From positions 1 through 10,053 of the forward strand of contig JASBRM010000247.1 of assembly GCA_030149405.1 (NCBI GenBank): DNA of 10,053 nucleotides, written 5' to 3'. The translations under genes were made by a program, and so were the position numbers. Positions 5,583 to 10,053 of the stretch are shown here, piece by piece. The notes beneath the pieces are model-generated. The model was not told the origin of the DNA. It worked only from the letters and a program-made list of their open reading frames with translations, and ran no database searches. How positions within the stretch are numbered: position 1 is the first letter of the stretch; every line of letters begins with the position of its first letter. The DNA comes from Neptuniibacter sp. GTDB taxonomy: Bacteria; Pseudomonadota; Gammaproteobacteria; Pseudomonadales; Balneatricaceae.

Positions 5583-6749
5583 CTGCAAACGTTTCAACCA
5601 CCTTAAACTCATCACCCCCAGCACTGGTCCTGGCGCAAACATCAGCATTATCCACTCAACGGGCATTCCACTCAAAAGCATTGAACTAATCTGAATGGCA
5701 ATAATGGTAATTGTAAAACCAATGGCATTAATCATAGTCAAAGCAGCACCTACAACCTCTTTAGGCGCCGTCTGAGCTGATAATGCGGAGAACTGTGGCG
5801 AGTCCGCCACAACTGAAAAGCCCCAGACAGACCAGAACAACAGCATTAATCCAAAAGAGAACTCGATGGCTAAGGGCGATAATAAGCAACAAATGCCTGA
5901 GATAATCAGCATTACCTGAGCGACCAACCTGCTCCCAATTTTTGCTGACCAATAACCTCCAACAATACAGCCCAATCCTCCGATCGCGATGATATAAAAA
6001 GACCAGAAAGATACATTGAGTTCAACGCCCTGAGAACGACTCCAGGCCGATAACCAATAAGGCACTAATGCCCACACTGCATACAGTTCCCACATATGCC
6101 CAAAATAACCACCCGCGGAAGCTCGTAAAGGTTTATGGCGCAGTGCAACCAGTAAGTCTCTAAATTTAAGCGCCTTACCTTTGTGCAAAGCTGGTCCATC
6201 AGGTACCAATAGCAGTATCAGCAATCCACCGATAAAAGCCGCGATACTGACCGCATAAATCACGGGTTGCCAGGTTTGAAACGAAAGTGAAGAGAAAAAA
6301 TGAGCAGAAGAGGTACCAATCGCCAGGGCACCAACCAGAAAGCCTAAGGCTCTCCCTAAGCCTTCAGGGTACCAACCCGTGGCGATTTTCATGCCTACCG
6401 GATAAACACCCGCCAACATAACGCCACCCAGAAACCTTAATATCAATACCTCATCAATATTCTCAGCCCAGATAGCCACCAACAAATTAAACAGTGCACT
6501 TCCGGTAGCGCAGATAAAAAAAAGAATTCTTGGTGAAATTCGGTCTGCGAGTGCAAGCAGGGCAAAAATCAGTGCACCAATAATAAAGCCCAGCTGCACT
6601 GAGTTTGTAAGTGAGCCTACGGCTGAATCAGCCAGCCCCCAATCCTGTTGCAGGATTGGCAAAATTGCATTGCCCGCAAACCAGGTTGAAGTACCCAGGA
6701 ATTGAGCGATGACGATAGCCGGCAAAATATAGAGAGGTCGTTGAGTCAT
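5568..6749 (-). CDS. Major facilitator superfamily transporter, substrate unknown
   Basis: 393 residues from ATG 6749; GTG 6752 directly before it is an alternative, and neither has a strong Shine-Dalgarno. The protein is hydrophobic throughout with about twelve membrane segments in two halves, separated near residues 190-215 by a charged loop (HKGKALKFRDLLVALRHK). The MFS motif A between helices 2 and 3 is present as LALADRISPRIL near residues 65-76. Length and layout are normal for a proton-coupled MFS porter. Similarity in style is to the CynX/NimT-like carriers, but I cannot name a substrate. It is the last gene of the minus-strand operon, 36 bases after the NitT/TauT-type ATPase. It could be an exporter or a second uptake route for the same compound. 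An intrinsic terminator overlaps its stop codon. Confidence 0.85.
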   Translation of the reverse strand: MTQRPLYILPAIVIAQFLGTSTWFAGNAILPILQQDWGLADSAVGSLTNSVQLGFIIGALIFALLALADRISPRILFFICATGSALFNLLVAIWAENIDEVLILRFLGGVMLAGVYPVGMKIATGWYPEGLGRALGFLVGALAIGTSSAHFFSSLSFQTWQPVIYAVSIAAFIGGLLILLLVPDGPALHKGKALKFRDLLVALRHKPLRASAGGYFGHMWELYAVWALVPYWLSAWSRSQGVELNVSFWSFYIIAIGGLGCIVGGYWSAKIGSRLVAQVMLIISGICCLLSPLAIEFSFGLMLLFWSVWGFSVVADSPQFSALSAQTAPKEVVGAALTMINAIGFTITIIAIQISSMLLSGMPVEWIMLMFAPGPVLGVMSLRWLKRLQNEGS

Positions 6750-6785
6750 CACAGGATCTTACAACCAAAACTGGCCGGTTCTCAA

Positions 6786-7448
6786 TCAAAGTCCCAACTG
6801 ATTACGAAGCTCCTGCTCCAGCTTATCCTTTGAGAGGGTCTCTGCATCCGCTGTAAACACAATTTCTGATGGGGACTTCCCAAGTACAGCGATCTTATCA
6901 CCAATTTCTAATGCCTCATCAAGGTCATGAGTGACATAGATCAGGCATTTTTGCGCATCATCGCAGATTAACTTCCGTATGAGTTGGCGCATCTGTTGAG
7001 CCGTTGGTGAATCCAAAGACACCAAGGGTTCATCCATCAAAACAAGATCGGGATTTAATAATAAACAACGCGCTAAAGAAGCCCGTCGGGCCATACCGAG
7101 AGAAATTCGGGTCGGATAATAATCCGCATACTCAATGAGGTTCACGGCACCCAGCATCGTGAGAACCTTAGCCTCATCTGATTCGACCAGCATAAGATTC
7201 TGTTTTAATGTTCGCCATGGCAATAAGCGTGGCTGCTGAAACAAGTACCCCACTTCAGGCACATTCCCCTTCCATGTTACCGAACCTTTAGCACCGTTAA
7301 GATCAGAAAGCGCATTAAGTAAGGTTGTTTTACCACAACCTGAAGGCCCAACAATACAGAGCGAAGTACCCACTTCCAAACTAAGGTTGATAGAGGATAA
7401 AACCTGCTTATTATCAAAGCTGCGGCCATCGATACTGAATTCAATCAC
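6786..7448 (-). CDS. NitT/TauT-type ABC transporter ATP-binding protein
   Basis: 220 residues from GTG 7448. I chose this start because a near-perfect Shine-Dalgarno, GAGGTGAT, lies just upstream (eight bases from GAGG to GTG) and because the start overlaps the permease stop (GTGATTGA), a coupled arrangement. A longer frame to ATG 7511 would overlap the permease by 71 bases. Walker A is GPSGCGKT (34-41), the Q-loop is at Q71, Walker B is LVLMDEP (135-141) and the switch histidine is H174 in VTHDLDEAL. The signature region reads ISLGMARR instead of LSGGMRQR (115-122), so the first signature glycine is replaced by Leu. LFQQPRLLPWRTLKQN resembles SsuB/TauB/NrtD ATPases. It should energise import by the membrane protein encoded just upstream; the substrate cannot be read from the ATPase. 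Confidence 0.88.
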   Translation of the reverse strand: MIEFSIDGRSFDNKQVLSSINLSLEVGTSLCIVGPSGCGKTTLLNALSDLNGAKGSVTWKGNVPEVGYLFQQPRLLPWRTLKQNLMLVESDEAKVLTMLGAVNLIEYADYYPTRISLGMARRASLARCLLLNPDLVLMDEPLVSLDSPTAQQMRQLIRKLICDDAQKCLIYVTHDLDEALEIGDKIAVLGKSPSEIVFTADAETLSKDKLEQELRNQLGL

Positions 7449-8202
7449 GCTGATCACCTCTCTGCCAGCGCGTTGCGTATTTTTCCAGGGGCTGTAAACC
7501 AAACCATTCAATCATTTGCACAACTGCAATAAACGCAAAGCTGTAAGCCAAAATAGTTGCAACATCAAACACCTGAAAAGCCAGATGAAGTTGAAAACCA
7601 ACACCATCGGAACGTCCCAACAGCTCTACAACGAGTACTATTTTCCAGATCAGAGCCAAGCCACTGCGGGTAGCTACCATGACATAGGGGAATAACTGCG
7701 GCCACCAGAGGTCAAAAAATTTCTGCTTGAAACTGAATTTATAGGCTTTGGCCATCTCCTCCAGCTCCGGATCATACATCCTAGCTCCTTCCCGAAGAGT
7801 GACCGCTACGTTTGGCATTTTATTGATGATGACAGCAGCAACCGCTGCAGCCTCAACTAGGCCAAACCAGATATACAGAAGAATAATGACAACAAGCGCC
7901 GGTATATTGAGGAGCATTATCAGAAAGGGATCGAGAATGCGGTTAACCACTTTGATTCGGCCCATCAATACGCCCATCAAACCACCAAGCAACATTGCAC
8001 ATGTAAAACTGATAGCCACACGTTGCAGGGTAACCAGCAGATTTTCCAATAAGCGCCCCTGATTCCATTCTGTATACATGGAATCAGCAACCTCTTGCGG
8101 GCCTGGTAAAAGGGAGCTGTTAACGACACTTGCTGCCACAAACCAGATAACTAAAAGTACCAGGAGCGCAACAAGCTGGTCTCTTAACTTACCTAAGATC
8201 AT
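7441..8202 (-). CDS. NitT/TauT-type ABC transporter permease
   Basis: 253 residues with about six membrane segments, in the binding-protein-dependent inner-membrane permease fold. LLPGPQEV near 31-38, after the first helix, is typical of SsuC/TauC/NrtB permeases. The cytoplasmic EAA loop that contacts the ATPase is seen at about 138-160 (REGARMYDPELEEMAKAYKF). The ATG overlaps the binding-protein stop codon by ATGA, and the 3' end overlaps the ATPase start by eight bases, so the three genes are tightly coupled. The family carries sulfonates, nitrate, pyrimidine precursors and other small molecules; nothing in this permease fixes the substrate. Confidence 0.9.
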   Translation of the reverse strand: MILGKLRDQLVALLVLLVIWFVAASVVNSSLLPGPQEVADSMYTEWNQGRLLENLLVTLQRVAISFTCAMLLGGLMGVLMGRIKVVNRILDPFLIMLLNIPALVVIILLYIWFGLVEAAAVAAVIINKMPNVAVTLREGARMYDPELEEMAKAYKFSFKQKFFDLWWPQLFPYVMVATRSGLALIWKIVLVVELLGRSDGVGFQLHLAFQVFDVATILAYSFAFIAVVQMIEWFGLQPLEKYATRWQRGDQRD

Positions 8203-9161
8203 TCACCTGTCCTGAATAAAACAGGATCAAGCACATTGCCTGATGGATGAGCACTGAGCTGGTCGATTAAACTGAAAAACTTAACCGCATCTCCGATCTG
8301 CTCGCTGTTCACTGGTTTAGGTGTACCATTCCTATAGCCATTAATTAACGCCTGATATATCTCTTCATTTTCAGCTTTCATTAAAGGCTTTAACTCACTC
8401 CAGGCAACATCGTTTTGTGCGAGATCCGCTTTAGTTGTGGATACTGCCTTAGAGAAAGCACTAATGAGTTCAGGATTACTCTCAGAAACAGCTGCTTTGA
8501 AAATATAACCCAGCATTGGCACCTGACTATTCATTCCCATACCAGACATAATCTGTTCCAGGCTGACCCAACGACTGTATCCTTCTGATTCGAGTCTGGC
8601 GCCGTAGTGCCAGAATGTAACCAACACATCAATCTGACCCCTCTTCAGCGCTTGTGAAAGCAGAGGCGGCGCACCGAACTGGACTTTGGCTTCTTTTTGC
8701 AGATCCAATCCCTCTTCTCTGGCAGCTGTTTGTAATAAAACCCAGCCTTTATTAAGAGGTCCACCCGCAACGCCTATATTTTTACCCTTAAGTGATGAGA
8801 AACCATCAAGCTTCTGGTCAGGTGCAACAATGACAGAGCCAATCTGAGAAGAAAAAGGAATAAAACGCAACTGATCACCATCTGCATTTCGCTTACCTGC
8901 CCAAAGCCAGTCAGAGACAATCATGTCTGTACTATCACTGGTTAGAGCCAACCTCGCTGCAGACAGGCTCGCTACTTTTTGAATTTTAAGATCAAAACCA
9001 AATTGATTGTCATAGCTTTGATTTTTGAGATGCTGCAATTCCCAATTCACAGTTCCGGATTGTAAAACGGCTACTCGCAACTGCGGCACACTATCTGCGA
9101 AAGAGTTAACACTCAGCAGCAGGCACAGGTAACCAGTTAATTTTCTTAGGGATATGAACAT
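8199..9161 (-). CDS. NitT/TauT-type (NMT1/SsuA-like) periplasmic substrate-binding protein
   Basis: 320 residues. The first 22 form a signal peptide (basic MFISLRK, core YLCLLLSV, cleavage after SFA). The mature part follows the type II binding fold: LRVAVLQSGTVNWELQHL at the start, a TDMIVSDWLWAG segment, the GKNIGVAGGPLNKGW hinge-domain stretch and QIDVLVTFWHYGARL. This is the arrangement of NMT1/SsuA/TauA-type proteins. Several Trp residues (such as W87, and those in FWHYG and KGW) could line an aromatic or apolar ligand pocket; that is speculation. The ATG has no clear Shine-Dalgarno. It is the first gene of the minus-strand operon and is divergent from the CXXXCW gene. There is no lipobox, so it is soluble rather than lipid-anchored. 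Ligand unknown. Confidence 0.87.
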   Translation of the reverse strand: MFISLRKLTGYLCLLLSVNSFADSVPQLRVAVLQSGTVNWELQHLKNQSYDNQFGFDLKIQKVASLSAARLALTSDSTDMIVSDWLWAGKRNADGDQLRFIPFSSQIGSVIVAPDQKLDGFSSLKGKNIGVAGGPLNKGWVLLQTAAREEGLDLQKEAKVQFGAPPLLSQALKRGQIDVLVTFWHYGARLESEGYSRWVSLEQIMSGMGMNSQVPMLGYIFKAAVSESNPELISAFSKAVSTTKADLAQNDVAWSELKPLMKAENEEIYQALINGYRNGTPKPVNSEQIGDAVKFFSLIDQLSAHPSGNVLDPVLFRTGE

Positions 9162-9377
9162 TACGATGCAGCCATTCTACATATATTTATTTAAGATAGC
9201 CCAACATACAGCGCAGCGGCTGTGAGCCAAAATTGTACTTTCGTACCTGTTTTTTTGCTCGTTCGTAGAATTTAGACCCCCACTTTAGCAGTGTTGTAAT
9301 AGTACTAAATAAAGTAGCCGAGGCAGATCGCTATCCAACTTGCTATTACTTATCGCTGCGCACTGGTCATTCTGCTT
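9162..9377. promoter_or_regulatory. Divergent promoter region of the NitT-type operon and the CXXXCW gene
   Basis: About 216 bases lie between two oppositely directed starts, so this region must serve both. TAGAAT on the minus strand (9179-9174) is a possible -10 for the binding-protein gene, without a matching -35. The plus strand has an imperfect palindrome with GTAC at both ends (9235-9246) and the palindrome TAGTACTA at 9300-9307. No convincing sigma70 promoter is visible for the CXXXCW gene. The right-hand part, from about 9327, probably already encodes the signal peptide of the CXXXCW protein. Confidence 0.4.
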
Positions 9378-9944
9378 ATGGGATTGATCTTTAGCAGCAG
9401 CGCAGAAGAAAATTCTCCAGAGCACTGGTTAGAAGCCTACCAGGAAGATATGGAGCTGTTTTCTTTTGAAGGCTACCGAATTCAGCGATACCGCAGTCCT
9501 ACTCCTCCACACAGTCAATTTGCCCAAACACTGGATACACAAGGAGTAATAACATTGAGGGAGAGCAACCCTGATGTGGTATTACTAGACGTACAACCTA
9601 TAGCCTGGTCTGGAAAGTTTATTCAAAAAAAAGGCCGGGAACGAAAAAACATAGAGGGTAGCATCTGGTTACCCAATGTAGGTCTCGGAGAGTTGGAAGA
9701 GAGTTGGTCTGAATATTTCCAGAAACATCTTGAACAACTAACAGGTAACAACAGTAGACACCCTATCGTGCTTTATTGCACCGCTGATTGCTGGATGTCC
9801 TGGAATGCGATCAAACGTGCACACGAATGGGGCTATACAGAATTATACTGGTTACGAAATGGAACGGATGGTTGGCTGGAAGCAGGATTTGAGGTTGTAA
9901 CAGCAAAGCCAGAACCCTTTCCATACAAAGAAGATAAAAAATAA
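9378..9944 (+). CDS. PQQ-dependent catabolism-associated CXXXCW-motif protein (rhodanese-like, exported)
   Basis: 188 residues from ATG 9378. Family marks are GYRIQRYRSPTPP (32-44), a LLDV strand, GSIWLPNVG (94-102) and the motif C134-T-A-D-C138-W139 followed by MSWNAIKRA, then GYTELYWLRNGTDGWLEAG. This is the rhodanese-like fold of the PQQ-associated CXXCW family (TIGR03865-like), whose cysteines suggest a redox or sulfur-transfer role in the periplasm. From ATG 9378 the N-terminus is only MGLIFSSSA before the mature part, too short for a signal peptide. The frame stays open upstream to 9318 and encodes a full basic-hydrophobic signal (TYR, then CALVILLMGLIF), but no ATG, GTG or TTG lies there in frame. 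GAGG (9320-9323) is nine bases before ATC 9333, so an unusual start or a point error is likely. Members accompany Ped/Lut-like transporters, so the identity fits the context well. Confidence 0.87.
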   Translation: MGLIFSSSAEENSPEHWLEAYQEDMELFSFEGYRIQRYRSPTPPHSQFAQTLDTQGVITLRESNPDVVLLDVQPIAWSGKFIQKKGRERKNIEGSIWLPNVGLGELEESWSEYFQKHLEQLTGNNSRHPIVLYCTADCWMSWNAIKRAHEWGYTELYWLRNGTDGWLEAGFEVVTAKPEPFPYKEDKK

Positions 9945-9952
9945 GACTGACC

Positions 9953-9967
9953 GCTGTGCTATACAGC
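9953..9967 (+). other. Small hairpin after the CXXXCW gene
   Basis: GCTGT (9953-9957) pairs with ACAGC (9963-9967) around a five-base loop, eight bases after the stop codon. There is no T-run, so it is not a convincing terminator. Read-through into a gene at the right edge is possible. Confidence 0.25.
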
Positions 9968-10047
9968 AAAACAGTATTATATTTCTAGAATAGAACTTAA
10001 ACGCAGATGTATCGCGTTGAATAATAAATATAATTTGGAGAAGCACC

Positions 10048-10053
10048 GTGTAC
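10048..10053 (+). CDS. Possible start of a further gene at the right edge
   Basis: GTG at 10048-10050 is preceded by GGAG (10037-10040) with seven-base spacing, the layout of a real start. Only two codons are inside the window, so neither coding nature nor product can be judged. It would lie in the same direction as the CXXXCW gene, 103 bases after its stop, and could share its transcript. Confidence 0.35.

Noticed and set aside
7449..7511. ATG 7511 as start of the NitT/TauT-type ATPase
   Set aside because: It would add 21 residues not typical of the family and overlap the permease by 71 bases; GTG 7448 has a near-perfect Shine-Dalgarno and a coupled overlap.
10029..10034. TATAAT as a -10 promoter box near the right edge
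   Set aside because: No -35 at suitable distance, and the predicted start would fall after the Shine-Dalgarno of the edge GTG; the area is simply AT-rich.
1..10053. Mobile element, CRISPR array, tRNA or rRNA
   Set aside because: I found no terminal inverted repeats, transposase, spaced direct repeats, cloverleaf or rRNA signature; genes are tightly packed and coherent in function.

Overview
The window looks like chromosomal DNA of a marine-type gammaproteobacterium, possibly Oceanospirillales. This is inferred from moderate, slightly AT-rich composition and protein style; no rRNA or marker gene is present to prove it. Almost every gene belongs to, or sits beside, the accessory gene set that accompanies PQQ-dependent (quinoprotein) alcohol dehydrogenases. 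The dehydrogenases, their cytochromes and the pqq genes are not in the window.

Layout. (1) 1-1135, minus strand: a NarL/LuxR-type response regulator followed by the first 119 codons of a sensor histidine kinase with a MoxY/LapD-type periplasmic N-terminus, running off the left edge. (2) 1372-1607, plus strand: a small orphan ORF closed by a strong intrinsic terminator. (3) 1792-5551, plus strand: a four-gene transport operon. It encodes a type I periplasmic binding protein, a seven-bladed YVTN beta-propeller, an ABC ATPase and an ABC-2-type permease. This is the PedA1-A2-B-C / LutA-B-E-F type system linked to PQQ-dependent alcohol oxidation and, in studied relatives, to lanthanide uptake. (4) 5568-9161, minus strand: a convergent operon for a NitT/TauT-type ABC importer (binding protein, permease, ATPase) ending in an MFS transporter, substrate unknown. 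The two operons meet at one terminator hairpin. (5) 9378-9944, plus strand: the exported rhodanese-like 'PQQ-associated CXXCW' protein, transcribed divergently from the second operon. (6) A GTG with a good Shine-Dalgarno at the right edge may open another gene.

Working model. The two-component system senses alcohol or metal and controls the block. The Ped/Lut-like system brings in the metal cofactor (lanthanide) or a related ligand for a PQQ enzyme. The CXXXCW protein gives redox or sulfur help in the periplasm. The NitT/TauT-plus-MFS operon moves a second, still unidentified compound connected with this metabolism. The first two roles rest on recognised families; the last is inference from position.

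The least-explained items are the NitT-MFS operon, the missing canonical start upstream of the CXXXCW signal peptide, the small ORF after the regulator, and the pairing of an importer-type binding protein with an exporter-type permease.
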